This document shows positions 7,263-14,631 of a stretch of 14,949 nucleotides of DNA, one piece after another (the stretch's first letter is position 1; every line of letters begins with the position of its first letter). The position numbers and the translations under genes are program-made. The stretch lies in NCBI GenBank assembly GCA_016780435.1, contig JADHLU010000006.1:1-14949 (forward strand). Direction: 5' to 3'. The notes below the pieces were generated by a model. That model saw only the letters and a list, made by a program, of their open reading frames with translations, ran no database searches and was not told the DNA's origin. Source of the DNA: Flavobacteriaceae bacterium. GTDB taxonomy: Bacteria; Bacteroidota; Bacteroidia; Flavobacteriales; Flavobacteriaceae.

Positions 7263-7266
7263 GTGT

Positions 7267-8238
7267 GTGATTATTCCACAGCCCTCTTTTGAACCCCTAT
7301 CTACTGAACGTTTCTCAGAGCAAGCGCTTGCTCTATTTCGCTATCAATACCTCAACAATAAAGTATATCACGGATTTTGTGATCTGTTGGGTAAACATCC
7401 GACTGAGGTTCGGCGCATCGAAGACATACCGTTTTTGCCGATCTCGTTCTTTAAGAGCCACAGGGTTAGTTGTGCAGACCCTGTAGACAGTAAAACCCTC
7501 ACCTTTAAGAGTTCGGGCACCACGGGGTCAGCCCAGAGAAGCACGCATTACGTGATCGATCCACGGGTTTATGAACAGAGTTTTATGGCGGGCTTTGATC
7601 ACTTCTACGGACCTATTTCTTCGTATCGCCTGCTGGCCCTGCTACCCTCTTACCTAGAGCAGCGCCATTCTTCGCTTATCTATATGGTAGACCGCATGCT
7701 AAAAGAGTCGGCGCCTGGGTCGGGCTATGTTTCGATTGACGACGACTTCGAAAGCCTTTTTGAGGGTGATCAAAAGACCCTGCTGATAGGGGTGACCTAT
7801 GCGCTTCTCGATCTGTCAGAGCGTTTTTTAAGACCACTCAAGAATACGATTGTTATGGAGACGGGCGGAATGAAGGGTCGAAGAAAAGAACTCGTGCGCG
7901 AAGAGGTGCATGCGCAATTGAAACAAGCTTTTGGCTTAAACAGCATTCACTCTGAATACGGCATGACCGAGCTGCTATCTCAGGCCTATTCGAAAGGCGA
8001 AGGCCTGTTTGAGACTCCACCCTGGATGCGGGTGCTGATCAGAGAGGCAGAAGATCCGTTTACCTATATGCCTATTGGGCGCAGCGGAGGTATTAATGTA
8101 ATTGATTTGGCGAACATTCATTCGTGCAGCTTCATCGCCACAGACGATCTGGGCAGAATAAATGAAGACAATACCTTTGAGGTGCTTGGTCGCTTTGACA
8201 GCGCTGAACTCAGGGGGTGCAACTTGATGATGGCCTGA
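7267..8238 (+). CDS. LuxE-like acyl-adenylate-forming enzyme (acyl-protein synthetase family)
   Basis: A 323-residue protein of the LuxE branch of adenylate-forming enzymes. Visible motifs in order are: TFKSSGTTGSAQ (SSGTTG at 82-87, the phosphate-binding loop), SEYGMTEL (229-236), TDDLGR (292-297), and GRFDSAELRG (308-317, resembling the A8 hinge). The C-terminal lid domain of full acyl-CoA synthetases is absent, as is usual for LuxE. It probably activates a carboxylic or fatty acid with ATP; the acceptor is unknown. No luxC, luxD or luxAB genes are nearby, so bioluminescence is not implied. The start must be GTG at 7267: an in-frame stop lies at 7198, there is no ATG between, and the next internal Met comes only near residue 107. 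It ends 4 bp from the stop of the convergent tyrS gene. Confidence 0.75.
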   Translation: MIIPQPSFEPLSTERFSEQALALFRYQYLNNKVYHGFCDLLGKHPTEVRRIEDIPFLPISFFKSHRVSCADPVDSKTLTFKSSGTTGSAQRSTHYVIDPRVYEQSFMAGFDHFYGPISSYRLLALLPSYLEQRHSSLIYMVDRMLKESAPGSGYVSIDDDFESLFEGDQKTLLIGVTYALLDLSERFLRPLKNTIVMETGGMKGRRKELVREEVHAQLKQAFGLNSIHSEYGMTELLSQAYSKGEGLFETPPWMRVLIREAEDPFTYMPIGRSGGINVIDLANIHSCSFIATDDLGRINEDNTFEVLGRFDSAELRGCNLMMA

Positions 8239-8242
8239 GCCG

Positions 8243-9556
8243 CTACACAAATTTCAATAAGAAGTAATTCTTCTTTCCGCGCTGAAGTACCATGAATTTT
8301 TCGGCTAGCAAGTGGGCTGGGGTGAGCATCATTTCGGCATCACTTACCTTCTCTTTGTTTAGCGATATGGCGTTCTGTTTCAATTCGCGACGGGCTTCTC
8401 CTTTAGAGCTTAAGAACAGAGGGGCTCCACTTGCATCTTGCAGCGACAGCGCATCCACAATAGATAGCCCTTGAGCGAGTTCAGAGAGCGCATATTCAGC
8501 AGAAGGCACCTCAGCGAAGGCCTCCAAGAGTACATCTTCAGGTAATGCCTTGAGATCGTCGCTAGTCGATTTTCCAAAGAAAATAGCCGAAGCGGCTACC
8601 GCATTTTCGTAATCAGTCTCTGAATGAACCAGTACAGTAATCTCCTTAGCGAGTCGCTGCTGAAGCAGTCGCAAGTGAGGCACTTCTTGGTGCTCGCTGA
8701 TGAGTGCGTTTACGGTGGCCTGATCTAAAAGGGTGAAGATTTTGATAAAGGCTTCAGCATCTTGATCAGACACATTCATCCAGTATTGGTAGAATTGGTA
8801 GGGTGAGGTGCGCTTGCGGTCGAGCCAAACGTTTCCTTGTTCGGTTTTTCCGAATTTGGTACCGTCGGCCTTGGTAATAAGTGGGCAGGTGAGCGCAAAC
8901 CCTTTAGACTGATCCATGCGTCTAATGAGCTCGGTGCCGGTGGTAATATTGCCCCACTGATCGCTTCCGCCCATCTGTAAGCTGCACTTATGGGTGCGGT
9001 GCAAATGCAAAAAGTCATACCCCTGAACCAGCTGATAGGTGAATTCGGTAAACGACATGCCGTCTGCGTCTTCAGCGGTCAGCCGCTTTTTAACCGAATC
9101 CTTGGCCATCATATAGTTTACGGTGATGTGCTTGCCTACGTCTCTGATAAACTGAAGAAAGCTGATGTCTTTCATCCAGTCGTAATTGTTTACCAGCTCT
9201 GCGGCGTTGGGCCTGCTGGCGTCAAAGTCTAAGAATTTAGAAAGCTGTTTTTGGATGGCCTCTTGGTTGTGCCTTAGCGTTTCTTCATCGAGCAGGTTGC
9301 GCTCTTTAGACTTTCCTGAGGGGTCTCCGATCATACCCGTGGCGCCTCCGACCAAGGCGATAGGCTTATGGCCTGCGAGCTGAAAATGACGCAGCATGAG
9401 AATGCTCACCAGGTTTCCGATGTGCAACGAATCGGCCGTTGGGTCAAAGCCCACATAGGCGGTTTTCATCGCCTCGTTTAGGTGTTCTTCTAATCCGGGC
9501 ATGAAGTCGTGAATCATGCCTCTCCATCGAAGTTCTTCTATGAAATGCTGTGCCAT
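8243..9556 (-). CDS. tyrS: Tyrosine--tRNA ligase
   Basis: A 437-residue class I aminoacyl-tRNA synthetase that charges tRNA-Tyr in the cytoplasm. The length is normal for bacterial TyrRS. The HIGH-type motif is HIGN at 45-48 and the KMSKS-type motif is KFGKT at 234-238, the form typical of this enzyme. Tyrosine-pocket elements are present: Y34 in [26 protein letters not shown] (174-185), and GGSDQWGNI (196-204). A C-terminal S4-like RNA-binding region covers about 375-437. Everything needed for activity appears intact. It is transcribed divergently from the SDR gene, with a good -7 box 18 nt upstream of the ATG. Confidence 0.97.
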   Translation of the reverse strand: MAQHFIEELRWRGMIHDFMPGLEEHLNEAMKTAYVGFDPTADSLHIGNLVSILMLRHFQLAGHKPIALVGGATGMIGDPSGKSKERNLLDEETLRHNQEAIQKQLSKFLDFDASRPNAAELVNNYDWMKDISFLQFIRDVGKHITVNYMMAKDSVKKRLTAEDADGMSFTEFTYQLVQGYDFLHLHRTHKCSLQMGGSDQWGNITTGTELIRRMDQSKGFALTCPLITKADGTKFGKTEQGNVWLDRKRTSPYQFYQYWMNVSDQDAEAFIKIFTLLDQATVNALISEHQEVPHLRLLQQRLAKEITVLVHSETDYENAVAASAIFFGKSTSDDLKALPEDVLLEAFAEVPSAEYALSELAQGLSIVDALSLQDASGAPLFLSSKGEARRELKQNAISLNKEKVSDAEMMLTPAHLLAEKFMVLQRGKKNYFLLKFV

Positions 9557-9574
9557 AATCGATCTCAGGGGCTA

Positions 9575-9582
9575 CAAATATA
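9575..9582 (-). promoter_or_regulatory. -7 promoter box for tyrS
   Basis: The minus strand reads TATATTTG, an exact match to TAnnTTTG, 18 nt upstream of the tyrS ATG in the 50-bp divergent gap. No convincing -33 element is visible. Confidence 0.5.
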
Positions 9583-9594
9583 GTCGTCTTTACC

Positions 9595-9602
9595 TACTTT
9601 TA
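9595..9602 (+). promoter_or_regulatory. Possible -7 box for the SDR gene
   Basis: TACTTTTA matches seven of eight positions if TAnnTTTG is the consensus, and ends 4 nt before the ATG at 9607. The same 4-nt spacing recurs at the LuxE-like and GT39 genes. Confidence 0.27.
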
Positions 9603-9606
9603 GGGT

Positions 9607-10563
9607 ATGATTTTAGTCACCGGTGCCACGGGAATGCTAGGTGCCCATTTTTTGCTACATCTGGCTCAGCAAAAGCAACAGCTTCGAGCGGTATATCGCG
9701 ACGAGTCTAAGCGCGAAACAATCCGTGATTTCTTTGACTACAATCAGTGCCAAGACCTTTTCGCTTCTATTGACTGGTTAAAGGTCTCACTTGACAATCT
9801 TGCTGAAGTCGAAGAGGCTCTTGATGGCGTAAAACAGGTTATACACTGTGCGGCCTTGATCTCCTTTAATCCTAAAGACGAAAAGCGGCTTTTTGAAGCC
9901 AATGTTACTATAACAAAAGTGTTAGTAAATGCATTATTGGCTAGACCTGCGAAATTGCTTTACATCAGTTCAGTGGCCGCCTTGGAATCTGACGAGCGAT
10001 CGTATTACGGTCACTCAAAGTGCCTAGGTGAATTAGAGGTGTTCAGGGGCATACAAGAGGGCCTAGACGCTCGGATAGTAAGACCGGGTGTCATCTTGAG
10101 TGATTTTTTCTGGAAGAGCCCTAGCCTTGCCCTGTTCAAATTGGCCTTTCGCATCAAAGACCTCTGTTTTTCAGGAGTAACCGGTTTTATAGCCGCCGAA
10201 GATGTGGTCAGCAGCAGTCTAAAATTAATGGAGCAGCAGAAGCAGCTCGACGTGACCCTGGTCTCTCATCACTTATCTTATTGCACCCTTATAAACCTCA
10301 TACGAGGTGCAGTTGACAAGTCTACAGCACATCGCGCCTTGAGTAAAAAAAAGCTACTGACGGTTATGAGGCTAAGCAAACTCATGACCTTTTTAGGATT
10401 TAAGCGACTCGTGCTTTCTGAAGGGCTGATAAACACGCTTTATTCTGAAAATAAGTACCAAACCCTCGATGAGTACAGTGTATTTGAAGGGACAAAAGCA
10501 AGAGACTTTGAGGCCTATGTAAAACAATTGGCCCTGAATTACCAGCAGTTTAGACGCGGCTAA
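9607..10563 (+). CDS. NAD(P)-dependent epimerase/dehydratase (extended SDR family)
   Basis: A 318-residue extended short-chain dehydrogenase. The N-terminal dinucleotide-binding loop is VTGATGMLG (4-12). VIHCAALISF (78-87) matches the SDR Rossmann strand 4 region. The catalytic set is visible as YISSVAAL (Ser121/122) and YYGHSK (Tyr134, Lys138). The substrate is probably a nucleotide sugar, a 3-hydroxy/keto steroid-like compound or a dihydroflavonol-like compound, as is usual for this broad family; the sequence does not decide. It starts right at the conserved MILVTGATG, so ATG 9607 is secure. Its TAA overlaps by 4 bp with the stop end of the convergent DUF4296-like gene. From memory, this SDR is often found next to dihydroorotase and DUF4296 genes in Flavobacteriia. 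Confidence 0.85.
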   Translation: MILVTGATGMLGAHFLLHLAQQKQQLRAVYRDESKRETIRDFFDYNQCQDLFASIDWLKVSLDNLAEVEEALDGVKQVIHCAALISFNPKDEKRLFEANVTITKVLVNALLARPAKLLYISSVAALESDERSYYGHSKCLGELEVFRGIQEGLDARIVRPGVILSDFFWKSPSLALFKLAFRIKDLCFSGVTGFIAAEDVVSSSLKLMEQQKQLDVTLVSHHLSYCTLINLIRGAVDKSTAHRALSKKKLLTVMRLSKLMTFLGFKRLVLSEGLINTLYSENKYQTLDEYSVFEGTKARDFEAYVKQLALNYQQFRRG

Positions 10564-10946
10564 TCTTCAGCCTGCTGAGCCTCTCGGGCGGCTGACACAC
10601 TGACTTCTCGAAGTGAATCGAGTAATTTCTCGGTGCGCTCTATACGCGCCCTAACCGTATCGTACATAGCCACATAGAGGTCTCCCCGCGAGGCGTAATA
10701 AAAGTTTGACTCGAAGAACTGCACGCTATCAAAATCGTATTTCGAATAGAGGTAGGGCATGATCTGCAAATCAGAAGTAGTGAAGGCCGGAGTAGTGTTG
10801 TTCTTCACCCCATTGTAAATAGCTAATTCATACAAAATGTTTACAAATTTTTCTTTCGCAATAAGACGCTCTGGAGGCTCGACCATGCGGGTGCTACACG
10901 CTAGAGAACTGAGAAACAGTAAGCCCAATAGTAGATTTCGTATCAT
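10560..10946 (-). CDS. DUF4296-like lipoprotein
   Basis: A 128-residue predicted lipoprotein. The signal peptide MIRNLLLGLLFLSSLAC places the lipid-attached Cys at 17. The mature part starts PPERLIAKEKFVNILYELA, the Pro-x-x-Leu-Ile start typical of DUF4296 in Bacteroidota, and then has FFESNFYYASRGDLYVAMYD and a charged helical C-terminus. The function is unknown. Its ATG overlaps the dihydroorotase TGA as ATGA (10943-10946), so translation is probably coupled and it is the last gene of the mannose synthase-dihydroorotase operon. It overlaps the convergent SDR gene by 4 bp. Confidence 0.75.
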   Translation of the reverse strand: MIRNLLLGLLFLSSLACSTRMVEPPERLIAKEKFVNILYELAIYNGVKNNTTPAFTTSDLQIMPYLYSKYDFDSVQFFESNFYYASRGDLYVAMYDTVRARIERTEKLLDSLREVSVSAAREAQQAED

Positions 10947-12274
10947 CGATTAAATTTTAGTTTCATGGCGTGTCGCTCGTGATTTATTTGCCCCTGGGCG
11001 TACCCGAGGTGACCGTTTACCCACACTTTATCTATGCTGTGGTTGAAGGTATGACCCTCAAACGGGCTCCACTGACACTGGTAAAGCAGGTTGTCTTTTG
11101 CTACGGTGTACGGGCGCTTTGAAAAGGTAACTAGATCGGCATAATAACCCTCTTTGATATGACCCCTGCGGTCTATCTTATAAAGCTCGGCCGGATTGTG
11201 GCAAAACTTCTGCACGAGTAACTCTAGATCTAGTTCTCCTTCTTCAACCTTATCGAGATAAGCCATTAACGCATGCTGCTCTAGCGGACCTCCAGACGGA
11301 GCCTTTAGGTACTTGTTTTGCTTCTCCTCAAGGGTATGCGGAGCGTGGTCGGTTGCCAAAATATCAAGGGTATTGTTGCGCAGCCCCTCCCAGAGTGCCT
11401 TTCGGTCATCGGCACTCTTGACCGCCGGATTCCACTTGATCAACGAGCCCTTCTCGGCATAATCGGCATCGGTGAACCACAAGTGATGCAGACAGACCTC
11501 AGCGGTAATTTGCTTTTCTGAAAAGGGCAGATGACGGTCAAAAAGCTCCATTTCTTGAGCCGTTGAAAGGTGAAATACATGCAGGCGAGCTCCGGTCTCA
11601 CGCGCTAGCTCTATGGCGCGAGAAGAAGAGGCGTAACAGGCCTCATGCGAACGGATGATCGGGTGCTGTTCAATGGGAATGTCTTCTCCAAATTGCTCAA
11701 TGGCCTTAGCGGTATTGGCACGAATGATCGTTTCGTCTTCGCAATGAGCGGCAATGACCATCTGCGTATTGGAAAAGATGCCTCGAATGGTCTCTTCTCG
11801 ATCAACAAGCATATTCCCCGTAGACGAGCCTAGAAAAAGTTTAATTCCGGCGCAGGCGTCGATCGGAAGTCGCTTGATCAGCTCGAGGTTGTCGTTGGTG
11901 CCTCCAAAGAAAAAAGAATAGTTGACGTAGGCCGATTTTGCGGCGCGCTGGTACTTATCTTCAAGGGCCTCGTATGTGGTCGTCTGGGGGTTGGTATTCG
12001 GTTGCTCCATGAAGGTGGTGATTCCGCCCGCAAGAGCTGCGCGGCTGCCGCTTTCGATGGTCCCTTTATGCGTTAAGCCAGGTTCTCTAAAATGCACTTG
12101 ATTATCGATACACCCTGGGATCAGATAAGCCCCCTTCAAATCGTGCACTTCTGCCTGGGCGTCAGAGATGTCGCGATCGATCTTGGTAATGAATTGGTTT
12201 TCGATTAGCAGATCTGACTCAATTCGCTTAGAATCAGATACAATTGTGGCATTTTTAAGAATCTTTTTCGGCAT
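10943..12274 (-). CDS. pyrC: Dihydroorotase (class I type)
   Basis: A 443-residue amidohydrolase that interconverts carbamoyl-aspartate and dihydroorotate in de novo pyrimidine synthesis. Signature pieces are IPGCIDNQVHFREPGLTHK (53-70 region), GGITTFMEQPNTNP, GIKLFLGSSTGNML, AAHCED (His177), LHVFHLST (His232, His235), EVCLHHLWFT, and ATDHAPHT (Asp309). The first metal-binding position of the usual D-x-H-x-H is Gln59 (DNQVH), with His61 kept. I recall this variant in other flavobacterial sequences, so it may be lineage-typical rather than a defect. I chose the ATG at 12274, directly before PKKILKNATIV, over the TTG at 12295. It then overlaps the upstream mannose synthase gene by 20 bp, and its TGA overlaps the next ATG. 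Confidence 0.9.
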   Translation of the reverse strand: MPKKILKNATIVSDSKRIESDLLIENQFITKIDRDISDAQAEVHDLKGAYLIPGCIDNQVHFREPGLTHKGTIESGSRAALAGGITTFMEQPNTNPQTTTYEALEDKYQRAAKSAYVNYSFFFGGTNDNLELIKRLPIDACAGIKLFLGSSTGNMLVDREETIRGIFSNTQMVIAAHCEDETIIRANTAKAIEQFGEDIPIEQHPIIRSHEACYASSSRAIELARETGARLHVFHLSTAQEMELFDRHLPFSEKQITAEVCLHHLWFTDADYAEKGSLIKWNPAVKSADDRKALWEGLRNNTLDILATDHAPHTLEEKQNKYLKAPSGGPLEQHALMAYLDKVEEGELDLELLVQKFCHNPAELYKIDRRGHIKEGYYADLVTFSKRPYTVAKDNLLYQCQWSPFEGHTFNHSIDKVWVNGHLGYAQGQINHERHAMKLKFNR

Positions 12275-13004
12275 GGTAGAAGCGCTTTTTATCAAAGATA
12301 CTATCCAGACGCATTTTAAACACGCCCCAAACGGCTTCTTTGATAATCGCTCCGCTCATCTTTGACACCCCTCTTATGCGGTCGGTAAACACGATGCTCA
12401 CCTCACTGATATTGGCGCCTTGCTTATAAGCACGATACTTCATCTCAATCTGAAATGCGTATCCGACAAAGCGAATGGCGTCAAAGTTTATCATTCTTAG
12501 CGCCGATGCACGGTAACACATGAATCCGGCGGTCGGATCATGCACAGGCATACCCGTTATGATACGCACATACAAGGAGGCTCCATACGATAGCAGAATT
12601 CTTCGAATGGGCCAGTTCACCACGTTCACCCCTTTACAGTATCGGCTGCCAACGGCCACGTCGGCTCCGTCGAGGCAGGCCTGTCTAAGGCGAATAAGGT
12701 CGGCCGGAGTATGCGAAAAGTCGGCATCCATTTCGAAAATAAATGCGTAATCGTTAGACAAGGCCCACTTAAATCCGTGTATGTAAGCGGTTCCTAAACC
12801 GGTCTTTTCAGACCGCACCTCAAGGTGAAGCGTCTCGGCATAAACCGACTGCATTTCGCGGACCTTATCGGCAGTGCCATCAGGAGAACTGTCGTCTACG
12901 ATGAGCACATGATAGCCTTGGCCCAGATCAAAAACCGCCTGAATGATGAGCTCGACGTTTTCAATCTCGTTATAGGTAGGAATTATAACGACTGATTTAT
13001 TCAC
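12255..13004 (-). CDS. Polyprenol-phosphate mannose synthase-like glycosyltransferase (GT2)
   Basis: A 249-residue GT2 enzyme of the dolichol/polyprenol-phosphate mannose synthase group, which makes polyprenyl-P-mannose from GDP-mannose at the inner membrane. Motifs are: IIPTYNEIENVE (8-19), VDDSSPDGTAD (36-46), GLGTAYIHGF, the DXD-like metal site DADFSH (about 93-98), GSRYCKGVN, and DPTAGFMCYR. No C-terminal membrane domain is present, as in the short soluble class. The start is GTG at 13004, because the protein begins only seven residues before IPTYNE and there is no in-frame ATG close by. It leads an operon with dihydroorotase and DUF4296, and is divergent from a GT39-type enzyme that could use its product. 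Confidence 0.87.
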   Translation of the reverse strand: MNKSVVIIPTYNEIENVELIIQAVFDLGQGYHVLIVDDSSPDGTADKVREMQSVYAETLHLEVRSEKTGLGTAYIHGFKWALSNDYAFIFEMDADFSHTPADLIRLRQACLDGADVAVGSRYCKGVNVVNWPIRRILLSYGASLYVRIITGMPVHDPTAGFMCYRASALRMINFDAIRFVGYAFQIEMKYRAYKQGANISEVSIVFTDRIRGVSKMSGAIIKEAVWGVFKMRLDSIFDKKRFYHAEKDS

Positions 13005-13063
13005 AGCAAACTAAAGTACGGCAACTGTAGATATTTGTACTTATGAACCGCAGAGAAAACCAC

Positions 13064-13071
13064 TAACTTCG
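13064..13071 (+). promoter_or_regulatory. Possible -7 box for the GT39 gene
   Basis: TAACTTCG matches seven of eight positions of TAnnTTTG and ends 4 nt before the GTG start at 13076. It is supported mainly by the recurring spacing. A weaker box for the mannose synthase gene may lie on the opposite strand (TTAGTTTG, ending 2 nt before its GTG). Confidence 0.25.
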
Positions 13072-13075
13072 CTGC

Positions 13076-14617
13076 GTGAAGTCACTTTCTAGATCGTTTT
13101 GGTTCTTCGCGCTACTCATTTTGCTTGTAAACCTCTTACAAGCTACGCATACCGAATTACTCAAAGATGAGGCCTATTATTGGTACTACGCCAAACAGTT
13201 AAGGTGGGGCTATTTTGACCATCCGCCCTTTGTGGCGCTCTTGGCGTCTACATCTGCATTTCTGAACGGAGAAATCGGCCTAAGACTGGGCAGCGTGTTA
13301 GTAAGCATCGGCGCCTACTTTTTGGTTTTTTTCAGCCTTGAAAAAGAGACGCAACAGCGTCATTCAACTAACTTTTGGCTGGTATTACTCAGCCTACCCT
13401 TGGTTAATCTCTATGGGTTTCTGACTCTGCCTGACAGCGGCACCCTGTTCTTTACGGCGCTCTTCATTTTCGCTTACAAGCAATTTCTGCAACAAAAAAA
13501 ATGGGCTACACTCTGGTTGGCGGTCGCCATGGCCGGGCTGATGTATAGCAAATACACGGGCATTCTCATCATACTGGCCACCCTTTTATCGAACCTGAAT
13601 CTTTTAAAAAACCGAAACGCTTGGATAGCGGTGGGCCTAAGCCTGCTGTTTTTTAGTGGGCATTTGTGGTGGCTGTACGAGAACGCATTCATCAGTCTGC
13701 GTTTTCACTTTAGCGAGCGACCCAACCACGCCTATTCTTTTGGAGAATTCACTGGGCTCTTTCTACTCAATGCCGTAGCGCTGTTCGGGCTGTTTGCCTA
13801 CGACATTTACCGCGCAGTTTTTCGCCTTAAATCAGCAGACACCTTCAAGCGCGGATTGATTTTTATGACCCTAGGGGTGCTGGTTTTTTTCTTTTGGTCT
13901 TCTTTCGAAAAGAAATCACAGCTGCAATGGCTCTTGCCAGCTTGTTACCCCGCTCTAGTCTTGTTTTTCGAGCAATTTGATTCAGGCTCAAATCGTCCCA
14001 AGCGGCTTAAAGCGATTGCGCTGCTAAGCCTTTTACTGTTGGGCGTACTTAGGATCTTCATGAGTGTTCCGCAGTGGTCACCATGGCGACTTGAAACCCA
14101 CAATGTAAGCGACTGGGCCGTGGCCATTGAGCAGAAGACAAGCACAGAAACGGTCTTGTTCAAAGATGGCTATCAAAAGGCCGCGCTCTTTGAATTCTAT
14201 ACCGGCAAACCCGCGCTCTCGCTTAATAGTCTTGGCTACAGACCTAACGCCTATGATTTTGATGAACGCTGGGGCTCATTGGAGCAGCAACAACTCACGC
14301 TTGTTTCTTCTTCTGCCGACGGTGAGCTAACGATTAGCGAATTAGACGAATTCGTCTACTATAGCCCCCGTTTTTTTGATCAATTCAATGACTTGCGCCC
14401 ACTAAAACTGAAGGGCGAAAGCAAAGCCTACGCCGCCCTACTCGATACGCATAAAAATGCGATAGCTCAGGTCTTGATAAAAACAGATGCCGACGGATTT
14501 ATAAAACCCCTCATCGACCAAGACCCGCGCATTGGAAAGGCCTTAGCGATTCGCGTGGGTATCACACATAAGAATCAGCCTATTCAACTAATTTCACTGA
14601 GCTCCTTTAAGCCCTAA
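13076..14617 (+). CDS. GT39-family membrane glycosyltransferase (ArnT/PMT-like)
   Basis: A 513-residue integral membrane GT-C glycosyltransferase with many hydrophobic helices over about residues 8-330 and a soluble C-terminal part. Family motifs are: LLKDEAYYWYYAK with the catalytic-type acidic pair Asp31-Glu32 in the first extracytoplasmic loop, GYFDHPP (45-51), LPDSGTLFF (118-126), and SKYTG (158-162). Such enzymes transfer a sugar from a polyprenyl-phosphate carrier to lipid or protein on the periplasmic side. The neighbouring polyprenol-phosphate mannose synthase would supply such a donor. The GTG start is chosen because the upstream ATG at 13043 leads only to a short frame that stops before 13076. 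The next gene starts 14 nt after the stop, so the two are probably co-transcribed. Confidence 0.85.
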   Translation: MKSLSRSFWFFALLILLVNLLQATHTELLKDEAYYWYYAKQLRWGYFDHPPFVALLASTSAFLNGEIGLRLGSVLVSIGAYFLVFFSLEKETQQRHSTNFWLVLLSLPLVNLYGFLTLPDSGTLFFTALFIFAYKQFLQQKKWATLWLAVAMAGLMYSKYTGILIILATLLSNLNLLKNRNAWIAVGLSLLFFSGHLWWLYENAFISLRFHFSERPNHAYSFGEFTGLFLLNAVALFGLFAYDIYRAVFRLKSADTFKRGLIFMTLGVLVFFFWSSFEKKSQLQWLLPACYPALVLFFEQFDSGSNRPKRLKAIALLSLLLLGVLRIFMSVPQWSPWRLETHNVSDWAVAIEQKTSTETVLFKDGYQKAALFEFYTGKPALSLNSLGYRPNAYDFDERWGSLEQQQLTLVSSSADGELTISELDEFVYYSPRFFDQFNDLRPLKLKGESKAYAALLDTHKNAIAQVLIKTDADGFIKPLIDQDPRIGKALAIRVGITHKNQPIQLISLSSFKP

Positions 14618-14631
14618 ATACCATATTGAAG

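Noticed and set aside
8225..8260. Possible terminator between the LuxE-like gene and tyrS
   Set aside because: Only a 3-bp GGC/GCC pairing without a T-run is visible.
12275..12295. TTG start for dihydroorotase, seven residues upstream
   Set aside because: The ATG at 12274 directly precedes the conserved N-terminal strand and shortens the overlap with the mannose synthase gene.
13043..13066. Seven-codon ORF (MNRRENH) upstream of the GT39 gene as a leader peptide
   Set aside because: No hairpins or codon bias support attenuation, and it overlaps the presumed promoter box.
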